This document shows, piece by piece, positions 6,644-12,743 of a stretch of DNA of 24,649 bases (its first letter is position 1; each line of letters begins with the position of its first letter). The DNA comes from a virus. The stretch covers positions 1 to 24,649 of IMG/VR virus record IMGVR_UViG_3300050116_000045. One strand, 5' to 3'. The notes beneath the pieces are model-generated. The model was not told where the DNA came from. It saw only the letters and a program-made list of their open reading frames with translations, and made no database searches. The translations under genes and the position numbers were made by a program.

Positions 6644-6906
6644 GTCTCGTCCTCGATTGGGTAATCTGTGTCTCTGACCTGATACGACTCGTCATCGCAC
6701 TCGAAGTTGAGGCTATAAGGTGCGCTCGGCTCGCACAATGGGCAGTAGCGTGCATCGCTCTCGGGCAGTGACTCGAGCGCGTGCCCGCACCACATGCACA
6801 GTGGGCCAGTGTGGGGCAACCGTTTCAGCGTCCCCACTCCTTCACGCTCAGCTTGTCGTAGAACCTCATGGTGCCACCCGAGCCGGGGTCGGGCCGCATG
6901 AGGCAA
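6640..6906 (-). CDS. Zinc-ribbon-like small protein (start uncertain)
   Basis: The body of the protein carries two CxxC pairs (CMWCGH and YCPLC about 18 residues apart), a likely zinc ribbon, followed by an acidic C-terminal tail. The ATG at 6906 gives 88 residues with a weak AAGGG upstream but overlaps the preceding gene by 41 bases. A GTG at 6837 gives 65 residues. A third option is a frameshift from the small frame at 6825-6869, which overlaps the preceding stop in the ATGA style of this operon. The zinc-ribbon part is well supported; the N-terminus is not. Confidence 0.55.
   Translation of the reverse strand: MPHAARPRLGWHHEVLRQAEREGVGTLKRLPHTGPLCMWCGHALESLPESDARYCPLCEPSAPYSLNFECDDESYQVRDTDYPIEDET
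6825..6869 (-). other. 14-codon leader frame before the zinc-ribbon gene
   Basis: The frame MRFYDKLSVKEWGR starts with the ATGA overlap seen throughout the operon and then stops. A single -1 shift at its TGGGGA run would join it to GTLKRLPHTG, the start of the zinc-ribbon protein, giving a smooth fused N-terminus. It may be the true 5' end broken by a one-base deletion, a sequencing error in the G run, or a translated leader. Confidence 0.35.
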
Positions 6907-7360
6907 TCCCTTGTTCCATCAGTACGCGCATTTGATTGTAGAATTCGACCGCTTCAGGCTCGGCGGTCCTCAACATGCGATCGATAAACGCCTTACGGAC
7001 CGCCTCAGTATTTTCGCCGCGCGCAACGGCCGCTGCCGTGTCGTTACGCTGCTCTGCCCACGCGATACCGAATCGCGGGTAGAGGATGGCAGCCTCGTCC
7101 ATCGCGTGCACGAAGCGGAACCCGTACGGCGACGCGCAGTCCCCCCAATGCTTCCACGCCGCCCACTCTGCGAGCTTTTGAGGGCTGGCGGTCTGCGCAA
7201 CCGCGCCCGTGCTCAGCAGCACGAGCACGACGGTGGCGAGCGTGCGACTCAGAGTGCTCATGACAGCCACCCTAAGGGCCTCGAGGCGCTTGCGTGCTCT
7301 CCATTGACGCGTGGTGATCCCTTCCTGCGCGAGCAGCCATTTGGGCGGGCGATTATGCAT
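6866..7360 (-). CDS. Membrane-anchored or secreted protein, first gene of leftward operon
   Basis: This 164-residue protein has a basic N-terminus (about 33 residues, rich in Arg and Trp), then a hydrophobic segment at about 38-55 (LATVVLVLLSTGAVAQ) that ends in an AVA-Q signal-peptidase-like site. A soluble helical domain with two Cys follows. The start at 7360 has a strong AAGGTGAG ribosome-binding site. A second ATG at 7261 would give a classical signal peptide and a 131-residue exported protein; both could be used. It is the promoter-proximal gene of the left arm. No family recognised. Confidence 0.6.
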   Translation of the reverse strand: MHNRPPKWLLAQEGITTRQWRARKRLEALRVAVMSTLSRTLATVVLVLLSTGAVAQTASPQKLAEWAAWKHWGDCASPYGFRFVHAMDEAAILYPRFGIAWAEQRNDTAAAVARGENTEAVRKAFIDRMLRTAEPEAVEFYNQMRVLMEQGIASCGPTPARVAP

Positions 7361-7377
7361 GGTCTCACCTTGGTTGA

Positions 7378-7393
7378 TGTGGGGTACCCCACA
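7378..7393. promoter_or_regulatory. 16-bp perfect palindrome, operator candidate
   Basis: TGTGGGGTACCCCACA is perfectly symmetric and lies between the leftward promoter candidate and the ribosome-binding site of the first leftward gene. That is where a repressor could block early transcription. The binding protein is unknown. Confidence 0.45.
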
Positions 7394-7399
7394 CCAATA

Positions 7400-7428
7400 G
7401 GACTACCAGACCCTCGATCTGGTGTCAA
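7400..7428 (-). promoter_or_regulatory. Leftward sigma-70-like promoter candidate
   Basis: On the minus strand a perfect -35 (TTGACA, 7428-7423) is followed after 17 bases by a weak -10 (TAGTCC, 7405-7400). The spacer and its edges contain a dyad, ACCAGA at 7405-7410 with TCTGGT at 7418-7423, which could be a second operator. The position, 40 bases upstream of the first leftward gene, fits; the poor -10 lowers confidence. Confidence 0.35.
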
Positions 7429-7581
7429 GTGGTGGAGCGAGTCGCAGCGTGGTGCCGAGTTGACCTACAAGTTCAAATAGTAGGTCACTTAGGATAGTGG
7501 ACCTGTACCGGGCTGCTGTGCGGTTTGGACGCGGATATTGGCCCGGTTTCAGGTCCTTAAAAATGGGGTAAATGGGTCAAA

Positions 7582-7596
7582 TGAGAATGATTCTCA
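7582..7596. promoter_or_regulatory. Fur-box-like site, left arm
   Basis: TGAGAATGATTCTCA is a perfect 7-1-7 dyad. It differs from the core Fur consensus TGATAATNATTATCA only by one symmetric T-to-G/A-to-C change, a variant I know from proteobacterial iron-regulated promoters. Binding by host Fur is inference. Confidence 0.5.
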
Positions 7597-7735
7597 AGTG
7601 GTGATGGTGTAGATGTCCCCCACCCAACTTTGACCTAAATGGCAGATTTAATACCAATGTAATACCAGTGTGCGCTGCGTGCCCGCACGCCACTTACCCG
7701 CGTATAGGCTGGGGTACATCTACACCATCACCACT

Positions 7736-7750
7736 TGAGAATCATTCTCA
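7736..7750. promoter_or_regulatory. Fur-box-like site, right arm
   Basis: TGAGAATCATTCTCA is the mirror copy of the site at 7582-7596, lying in the other arm of the inverted repeat, 154 bp away centre to centre. Confidence 0.5.
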
Positions 7751-7809
7751 TTTGGGGTCTTTGACCCCCGTTCTTGGTCCTCGGGCCTGTCCAGTCGCTC
7801 ATGCAATAT

Positions 7810-7825
7810 GCAACCATTTGGTTGC
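7810..7825. repeat. Short dyad GCAACCA/TGGTTGC
   Basis: This is a perfect 7-bp inverted repeat with a two-base centre in the intergenic region between the divergent arms. An operator is possible; no T-run follows, so it is not a terminator. Confidence 0.35.
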
Positions 7826-7865
7826 GCTTTGGCCTGCGTTAGCCTGATGCCTGACACGCTCCTGA

Positions 7866-7897
7866 GGTGTGCGAACCGCGGGCTCGGTCCGCACACC
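7866..7897. repeat. GC-rich hairpin in the central intergenic region
   Basis: GGTGTGCG (7866-7873) pairs with CGCACACC (7890-7897). After one mismatch, ACCG pairs with CGGT around a six-base loop. It is very stable as RNA but lacks a U tract on either strand. The surrounding stretch 7755-8086 has no gene I can support. Confidence 0.45.
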
Positions 7898-8086
7898 ACT
7901 CCCATGTCCTTGATTCCATTAGGCTTGTGCTCGGCTCGCGGGCGCGCATCCCCAACGCCGGGATGCTGACATAATCTCGAAACCCCCATAGCGATCCAAT
8001 GGTCACTGTCACCCCTCGATCGACACCGAGGTCCAAAAACCCGTTACACCGACCCCATCAAAAACCGTAAGATCATCTACACATCT

Positions 8087-8112
8087 TCACCCTTAATTTA
8101 TTTTCAGGGTGA
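8087..8112. promoter_or_regulatory. Operator-like dyad at the rightward promoter
   Basis: TCACCCT (8087-8093) and AGGGTGA (8106-8112) are perfect inverted repeats around a 12-base AT-rich spacer. They lie directly upstream of the -35 element of the rightward promoter candidate. The layout fits a dimeric regulator site. Confidence 0.4.
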
Positions 8113-8114
8113 CG

Positions 8115-8145
8115 TTGATAAACACCCCGAAATTTCCCATATAAC
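8115..8145 (+). promoter_or_regulatory. Rightward promoter candidate
   Basis: A -35-like TTGATA (8115-8120) is followed by TATAAC (8140-8145) with a 19-base spacer (18 if ATATAA is used). It lies about 45 bases before the first rightward gene. Both hexamers are good but the spacing is a little long. Confidence 0.4.
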
Positions 8146-8188
8146 ATTGGGGAGAGCCCCGATTTCAAATTTCAAAACGGCGGGTCTT

Positions 8189-8557
8189 ATGAACTGGGTT
8201 CAAGAAGAGCGGTCTCGGATGGTTTACGCGCGCGGGATCAAAGCCGACCAGCTTGCGGCGGACATCTCCACTGACCGCAACGCTCGCGAACCCGAGCTGC
8301 GAGATCGCCTTCGCAAGTACGGGCTCAGTGTCCCTGACTATCGCGCGTTGCTTCTTGAAGCAGCCGGCAAGTGCGCGGGCTGCGGCGAACCTTGCGACGA
8401 CTTCGTGGTAGACCATTGCCATCGCACCGGTAAGGTTCGAGGATTAGTTCATGCAGGCTGTAACTCAACTTTAGGTTTCGCTGCCGATAGCCCAGAGCGC
8501 CTCCGAGCGCTTGCGGACTATCTGGAACGTCACCAAGCCACCACAAAGGAATCTTAA
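8189..8557 (+). CDS. Endonuclease VII-type HNH nuclease
   Basis: This 122-residue protein has the recombination endonuclease VII signature in its second half. A first zinc pair CAGCGEPC at about 64-71 is followed by the catalytic DHCHRTGKVRGL and a second zinc-side CN in AGCNSTLGF. The family cuts branched DNA, as T4 gp49 does, and also includes free-standing mobile nucleases. As the first gene of the right arm it could be a genuine Holliday-junction resolvase. I chose the ATG at 8189; a TTG at 8147 overlaps the promoter and is less likely. The Shine-Dalgarno is weak. Confidence 0.8.
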   Translation: MNWVQEERSRMVYARGIKADQLAADISTDRNAREPELRDRLRKYGLSVPDYRALLLEAAGKCAGCGEPCDDFVVDHCHRTGKVRGLVHAGCNSTLGFAADSPERLRALADYLERHQATTKES

Positions 8558-8560
8558 ACC

Positions 8561-8737
8561 ATGTCCATCCTGTCGTTCCTGTTCACCGCGCACTCAGTCT
8601 TCGGTGCGGTCGCCGGTTCCGTCGCCACCGTCTCGAGCCAGAAGGTGTACGCCTACGTCGCCGCCAAGACAGCCGCCGCCAAGGTCGCCGTCGCCGCAGC
8701 CGCCGCGAAGGTAGAAGCCGAAGTCAAGAAGGCCTAA
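8561..8737 (+). CDS. 58-residue alanine/lysine-rich protein
   Basis: The start at 8561 has a strong AAAGGA ribosome-binding site ten bases upstream. The N-terminal part is moderately hydrophobic (MSILSFLFTAHSVFGAVAGS). The C-terminal part is an Ala/Lys/Val helix (AAKVAVAAAAAKVEAEVKKA). It could be a membrane-associated helix or a coiled coil. The codon choice (mostly G/C at third positions) matches the virion-type genes to the right. Function unknown. Confidence 0.6.
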   Translation: MSILSFLFTAHSVFGAVAGSVATVSSQKVYAYVAAKTAAAKVAVAAAAAKVEAEVKKA

Positions 8738-8742
8738 CGGCC

Positions 8743-8997
8743 GTGTCCACAGGTGAGACACTTTCCCCGATCCCGAAACCGATCACCCTCCCTCTCGGGG
8801 GAGGCTTCATGATGTACTCGAGAGAACACATGACCACCCTCTACAAGTGCACGCACGGGGAGCTGGGCCGGATGCTCAGCCGCAAGATGGCGCCGTTGCC
8901 GATCCGCACCGACGGGCAGATCCTGTGGTTTGTAGACGAAGCTTTAAATTTTCAAGCTCAAGTGATGAGGACATTAGAACGCTGGCGTAGACGCTAG
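8743..8997 (+). CDS. Small protein, possibly excisionase/MerR-like fold
   Basis: This protein has 84 residues from GTG at 8743. The centre (YSREHMTTLYKCTHGELGRM) and the following PIRTDGQILWFVDEAL suggest a winged-helix arrangement like small excisionase-type DNA binders, but similarity is weak. An ATG at 8809 lies behind a very strong GGGGGAGG site and would give a 62-residue product that retains this domain. Either start may be used. It ends in a basic RWRRR tail. Confidence 0.55.
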   Translation: MSTGETLSPIPKPITLPLGGGFMMYSREHMTTLYKCTHGELGRMLSRKMAPLPIRTDGQILWFVDEALNFQAQVMRTLERWRRR

Positions 8998-9012
8998 TGG
9001 GGACGTGAAGGT

Positions 9013-9228
9013 ATGAAGGAGCACGAGAAGGAATGCCTGTACGCGCACACTGAGGTGGGCCCGTACCTGCGCTACCCTGCGTACCTGAACGTCAGCCGCG
9101 CCGCGAGCGGCGTGGTCGAGATCACGGTACGGACACAGGACGCGCTCGGGACCGGGATGATCCGGCTCTCGCCGGACCAGTGGAAAGTTTTCAAGCTACA
9201 GATCGCCGATCCGCTGGATCAGTCATGA
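9013..9228 (+). CDS. Small beta-rich protein, unknown
   Basis: This 71-residue protein begins MKEHEKECLYAHTEVGPYLR. It alternates hydrophobic and polar residues as in a small beta barrel and contains a phrase typical of regulators of gene products (RLSPDQWKVFK). GAAGG precedes the start. The stop overlaps the next gene as ATGA. No family recognised. Confidence 0.6.
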   Translation: MKEHEKECLYAHTEVGPYLRYPAYLNVSRAASGVVEITVRTQDALGTGMIRLSPDQWKVFKLQIADPLDQS

Positions 9229-9524
9229 GCTGGGCCGGCACGTACTCACACAACCTACTCTACTCGCTTGATGTCTCCGGCGCTGTGGCATTCTTCAACC
9301 AGACGGACATCACGATCTCGGCGATGTGCCGGGTGGTGCAGGGCGCGGACACTCAGCAGTCGGTGTGGCAGATGAGGCTCGCGTCGCTCAAGCTCTACCG
9401 GTGGCAGATCGCAGTCCTGCGATGGCTCGCCCCATTGTTGGATAAAGTGCAGCCCGCTCATTGCGAATTAGCACGTCAAGCGGATGTTGCACGCGCTAAC
9501 CGCGTCCTTGCGTTGCTCTCGTGA
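9225..9524 (+). CDS. 99-residue protein, unknown
   Basis: The ATG at 9225 overlaps the preceding stop as ATGA. The protein looks helical with a moderately hydrophobic Trp-containing centre (YRWQIAVLRWLAPLLDK). Its stop overlaps the GTG of the following HNH gene. The HNH gene therefore sits at a coupled junction that once probably led straight to the gene at 9901. Function unknown. Confidence 0.6.
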   Translation: MSWAGTYSHNLLYSLDVSGAVAFFNQTDITISAMCRVVQGADTQQSVWQMRLASLKLYRWQIAVLRWLAPLLDKVQPAHCELARQADVARANRVLALLS

Positions 9525-9901
9525 GCACTGAGAAGAAGCGCGCGTATCAGCGTAAATGGAGAACAGCGAATCCTGAGAAGTGGCGCGGGTATTCTCGCAA
9601 GTGGCTCGCAGCGAATCCAGAGAAGAGACGTAAGTGGGTCGAGGCTAACCCAGAGAAGCTACGTGCGATTAGTTACAAAGCTAAACGCTACCCTACGCCA
9701 ACGCGACCCGCGCCAGCAAACTGCGAGTGCTGCGGGAAAATGCAGAAGAAGAAGGCGTTGGGACTTGATCACGATCATACGACAGGTGAGTTTCGCGGTT
9801 GGCTTTGTAGCAACTGCAACGCTGGTATAGGTTTGTTGGGCGATAATCGCGCTGGCATTACTTGTGCTGGGAATTATTTCAACAGAGCGGAACTAACCTA
9901 A
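9521..9901 (+). CDS. Endonuclease VII-type HNH nuclease (mobile)
   Basis: This 126-residue protein starts with GTG at 9521 (GTGA overlap). Its N-terminal tail contains three NPEK repeats in a basic, aromatic setting, a DNA-gripping tail typical of free-standing phage HNH nucleases. The catalytic domain shows CECCGKMQKK, LDHDHTTGEFRGWLC and CNAGIGLLGD. It is closely similar to the domain at 11859-12320, so the two are paralogues. The stop overlaps the next start as TAATG. Likely a homing-type or junction-cutting nuclease rather than a virion part. Confidence 0.8.
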   Translation: MSTEKKRAYQRKWRTANPEKWRGYSRKWLAANPEKRRKWVEANPEKLRAISYKAKRYPTPTRPAPANCECCGKMQKKKALGLDHDHTTGEFRGWLCSNCNAGIGLLGDNRAGITCAGNYFNRAELT

Positions 9902-10353
9902 TGTCCAGTTACAAGTGCTCGAGCTGCGGCTCGCTGATATTCAATGGGTCGCTCCATGGATGCTACGACGTCTCTAATCGTCGGCAGCCGAACGATGCCG
10001 CGCGTGTACCGGTCGGTTCCATTGTGCCGATGGGGAACAGCGACATGAACTATCCGGGTTTCCTCCCTGCCGCGCAGGCCGTGTTGGGTCAGGGCCCGTC
10101 TGGCTCGACCGCGAACGCGAACGAGGAAGACGCGCTGCAGGCCGCTGCTGTCGGTGTCGCGCTCGGGCGCTACCCGCAGCCGGGCGGCAACTCCCTCAGC
10201 TCAGGCGCGAACCTGACATACGAGCCGTACCCGAGCGAGACCGTGGCCGAGGCCGCCTCGCAGACGTACAACGGCATCTCGAAAGGGATCCCGATCGCGT
10301 ACACGACCGAGTCAGGGTTCGTCACCGGGCAGGCTCCGGGCGGGCTGTTTTGA
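9901..10353 (+). CDS. Virion-type protein with N-terminal CxxC
   Basis: This 150-residue protein starts with a small cysteine cluster (MSSYKCSSCG and a later GC), then is rich in Gly, Ala, Pro, Ser and Tyr. That composition is shared with the other small proteins of this arm. It contains a Pro/Gly-rich middle and ends VTGQAPGGLF. The start overlaps the HNH stop (TAATG). A structural role, such as head decoration or spike component, is inferred only from composition and location. Confidence 0.65.
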   Translation: MSSYKCSSCGSLIFNGSLHGCYDVSNRRQPNDAARVPVGSIVPMGNSDMNYPGFLPAAQAVLGQGPSGSTANANEEDALQAAAVGVALGRYPQPGGNSLSSGANLTYEPYPSETVAEAASQTYNGISKGIPIAYTTESGFVTGQAPGGLF

Positions 10354-10454
10354 CCCAACAAACGGCAGTAGAGCGTAAGGCTTATAATGCTAAAGCCGTG
10401 GAATGGTATCACGTGAATAGTGTCGCTTTCAGCGTCACCAAGGACTCACTATGA
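10350..10454 (+). CDS. 34-residue frame, possible remnant of an HNH gene
   Basis: A TTG at 10350 overlaps the preceding stop (TTGA), and the frame ends in a TGA that overlaps the next start (ATGA at 10451). The peptide begins TQQTAVERKAYNAKAVEWYH, which resembles the basic aromatic N-terminal tail of endonuclease VII-type genes (compare KKRAYQRKW nearby). It may be what remains after loss of the nuclease domain, or simply a coupling leader. It contains a TATAAT with no -35. Confidence 0.35.
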   Translation: MTQQTAVERKAYNAKAVEWYHVNSVAFSVTKDSL

Positions 10455-11407
10455 CAATCGGATTCACCAACGGTTGCCCGGGCGGTAACTCGAACAGTTC
10501 ATACACTGCGAGTACCGGCGTCGGCTCTGTCGCTGCAAACACGGTCGTCGCGTTCGCGGCGGTCTTCGGATCAGCGGCCACGATCAACCCTGTCACAGGT
10601 TTCACAGACAGTGGCGGCAACACTTACAGTGTCCCGATCTTTGTCGGGATGGACTTGAACGGGTTCGGGCTCTGGTACGCGTTCGCGGCCGGGGCCACCA
10701 CCGGGACCGGGGTATCTGTCACAGTTACCACGGCCTCAAGTTCCCCAGCGATCACGATCGTGGCCGCTGGATACAACATTTCCTCGAGCCCGGGAGCGGT
10801 CGCGAGCAGCGGCACGCTCGCTACCGGGAACGGGACCGGCGTACAGAGCGCCGCGTGCGGCTCGACGGGTTTCGCTGAAGTGGTCATTGGGTTAATCTCA
10901 GGTCCACCGAGCCTCAGCACAAGGTTCAGCTCGGGTATCGGGTTCACGATAGCGTCATCGTTCACGAGCGCAGGCGTTAACGCGGCGCTGATTCTGGAAC
11001 ACCAGATCGTCAGTACCACGGGCACCTATGCCGCGCCTGCGCTCATGAGCCCGCCGGGCAACTGGGCAGCGTTCGCGGTCGCGCTACCTGACAACACTCA
11101 GCCCGCACGCTCGAGCCAGACCGCTCCCCCGGCGCTGATCGGCGCGAGCGGCGGACCGATCCCGATACCGGGGCTCCCGCCCAACATGTCGGTGTTGGCC
11201 GCGATGTCGGCGGGACTTCTGCCGGGGAACGTGGTCGTCACGGGCGGATCAATTATCGCGGGTCTCGCGGCACAGACACTTATGCACCAGCTCTCAAGTA
11301 TTGGCATCGTAGCGCATCGCCCCGATATAACTACTCCACAAGAGAAAATCGCCTCTACCGCGGCGAATCAGTTACAGTTTGGCACACCACCCGTCTTCGG
11401 CGGCTAG
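10451..11407 (+). CDS. Beta-sandwich virion protein
   Basis: This 318-residue protein is rich in Gly, Ser, Thr, Ala and Val. Residues 1-215 read as beta strands with the phrases DSGGNTYSVPIF and GLWYAFAAGATTG, which I know from Ig-like or lectin-like sandwich domains in bacterial surface and phage proteins. Residues 220-290 are Pro/Gly-rich, with a short hydrophobic helix region (IIAGLAAQTLMHQLSSIGI). AAGGA precedes the start. A spike, fibre or head-decoration role is inferred. Confidence 0.65.
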   Translation: MTIGFTNGCPGGNSNSSYTASTGVGSVAANTVVAFAAVFGSAATINPVTGFTDSGGNTYSVPIFVGMDLNGFGLWYAFAAGATTGTGVSVTVTTASSSPAITIVAAGYNISSSPGAVASSGTLATGNGTGVQSAACGSTGFAEVVIGLISGPPSLSTRFSSGIGFTIASSFTSAGVNAALILEHQIVSTTGTYAAPALMSPPGNWAAFAVALPDNTQPARSSQTAPPALIGASGGPIPIPGLPPNMSVLAAMSAGLLPGNVVVTGGSIIAGLAAQTLMHQLSSIGIVAHRPDITTPQEKIASTAANQLQFGTPPVFGG

Positions 11408-11415
11408 GATTTACA

Positions 11416-11829
11416 TTGGCAAAGAACATCACAAACGCGCAGCTCATTTTCCCGGCCGGGGTCACGCTCGCTCAGGCGCTCTCGCAGGGCTGGGTCAACA
11501 TGAACACGGTCGTGCTGAGCGGGTTCGCGCCCGCTGGCGGACTCGCGCTCGCTCAGGGTGGTCTCGACGCTTCAGAGGGTCCCGGCACCACATCACCACC
11601 GCCCGGCGCGCTTGCGGGCCCCGGTGGCGGCGCGGCGGCGTTCGGTCAGTTCGCGGTTCCCGGTGACGCCGCGGGCGGTCCCGGTCTTAGCGGCAACCCC
11701 GGTGCCACGGCCACGATCGTGTCCGGCAACATGACGATCGCGCAGCTGATGTCGTGCGGTGCGATCGAGATGGGGGACTTTATGAACACGTACACTTTTG
11801 CGGCAATTCCAGTACAAGGCGGGGACTAG
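11416..11829 (+). CDS. Gly/Ala-rich virion protein with internal repeat
   Basis: This 137-residue protein uses a TTG start behind TAGGAT. The N-terminal NAQLIFPAGVTLAQALSQGW and the C-terminal TIAQLMSCGAIEMG look like two copies of one short beta-helix-like unit, separated by a Pro/Gly/Ala linker of about 65 residues. The linker gives the gene its very high G+C content. Function unknown; probably a virion component. Confidence 0.6.
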   Translation: MAKNITNAQLIFPAGVTLAQALSQGWVNMNTVVLSGFAPAGGLALAQGGLDASEGPGTTSPPPGALAGPGGGAAAFGQFAVPGDAAGGPGLSGNPGATATIVSGNMTIAQLMSCGAIEMGDFMNTYTFAAIPVQGGD

Positions 11830-11858
11830 CGCCCAAGTTATTGATTTTACTGAGGTGA

Positions 11859-12743
11859 GTGGTGGAAGAAGCTAAAAGACTTAAGCGAAAAGCCTATCAA
11901 CGGGTCTACCAACGGGAATGGCGTAAGTCTCACCCTTTAAGCGTTGAAGAAAGAGCCGCTAACTGCGCGTACATGAAGGAGTGGCGACGCCAACGCCTCC
12001 TGTCTGCCGACCACGGAACGCAGCAAAGGATAATGGAGCGCCGGTCCAAGATGGCTTGGAAAAAGCGCAATCCAGAAGCGGCGCGCATAGAAAAGTGGCG
12101 CAAGAGAGCTGGCGGCGCCACAATGCCAACACGCCCGCGCCCTTCCAACTGTGAATGTTGCGGGCGTGAGAGCGTACTCATGAGGTTTGACCATGACCAC
12201 GATACGAAACAGTTTCGTGGTTGGTTGTGTCATCAGTGCAACGCAGGTATCGGTTTACTCGGGGACGGGTTTATTGGACTGCTACGCGCTATTGATTATT
12301 TGAACAGGGCGTACGAAGACATGTCACTTGCACTCGATCGTAACTATCTAGGCTCACAGAACAACAACGGATTCTTCTCGAGCGGTGTGGCGAACGCGTA
12401 CCCGTTTGTGTCCGGCAACAATAACCAGCCCGGCATCCCGGCCCAGACTCCTGCGCTCGTGCAGGAAGCTGACGGCGCGCGGCTGCAGGGCACGCCCGCC
12501 CTGCAGCAGTTTCAGGCCCCGAACGCGGTGACCCCGGCAACCCCGGGCGGCGGCGCGAACCCGGCCGCTGGCGCAAGTTCGCAGAATTTCATACAGCAGG
12601 GCGTGAGTCCTGTCGGTGTTGGTTCCGCGCCGACGGACAACACGCTCGAGGACGCAGGCATCAGCGGTGTTGGAACGCCGCTCATGGGCATGGCGAACGG
12701 GCTTCAGGAGCATTACGTCGCTGTCCACACGCTGGGTGTGTAA
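11859..12743 (+). CDS. HNH endonuclease fused in frame to a virion-type protein
   Basis: This 294-residue frame starts with GTG behind TGAGGTGAG. Residues 1-154 are an endonuclease VII-type nuclease: a basic tail (KAYQRVYQREWRKSH), a zinc pair NCECCGR, the core RFDHDHDTKQFRGWLC and CNAGIGLLGD, and an ending IDYLNRAYED. Without a stop the frame continues at Met155 (12321) into a 140-residue Gly/Pro/Asn-rich protein (NYLGSQNNNGFFSSG onward) like the other virion genes here. The second part has its own ATG but no strong ribosome-binding site. A fusion, or an internal start, are both possible. Confidence 0.7.
   Translation: MVEEAKRLKRKAYQRVYQREWRKSHPLSVEERAANCAYMKEWRRQRLLSADHGTQQRIMERRSKMAWKKRNPEAARIEKWRKRAGGATMPTRPRPSNCECCGRESVLMRFDHDHDTKQFRGWLCHQCNAGIGLLGDGFIGLLRAIDYLNRAYEDMSLALDRNYLGSQNNNGFFSSGVANAYPFVSGNNNQPGIPAQTPALVQEADGARLQGTPALQQFQAPNAVTPATPGGGANPAAGASSQNFIQQGVSPVGVGSAPTDNTLEDAGISGVGTPLMGMANGLQEHYVAVHTLGV

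Larger units (their letters stand above)
7578..7754. repeat. 177-bp inverted-repeat element with 44-bp arms
   Basis: The left arm 7578-7621 and right arm 7711-7754 are reverse complements over 44 positions with one mismatch; the outer 39 (7578-7616 with 7716-7754) are perfect. The 89-base centre is AT-rich on its left side and holds a repeated AATACCA and a perfect small dyad GCGTGC/GCACGC (7677-7690). GGGT stands directly outside both arms (7574-7577 and 7755-7758), like a 4-bp target duplication. It could be a MITE-like insertion, a replication origin structure or a bidirectional control site. Confidence 0.8.

Noticed and set aside
7720-7989. 89-codon minus-strand open frame in the central intergenic region
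   Set aside because: No ribosome-binding site, no overlap with neighbours, odd composition, and it runs through the right arm of the inverted repeat. I treat the region as non-coding.
10383-10388. Perfect TATAAT as an internal promoter
   Set aside because: No -35 at 16-18 bases (the nearest TTGACC is 27 bases away), and it lies inside a coupled reading frame.
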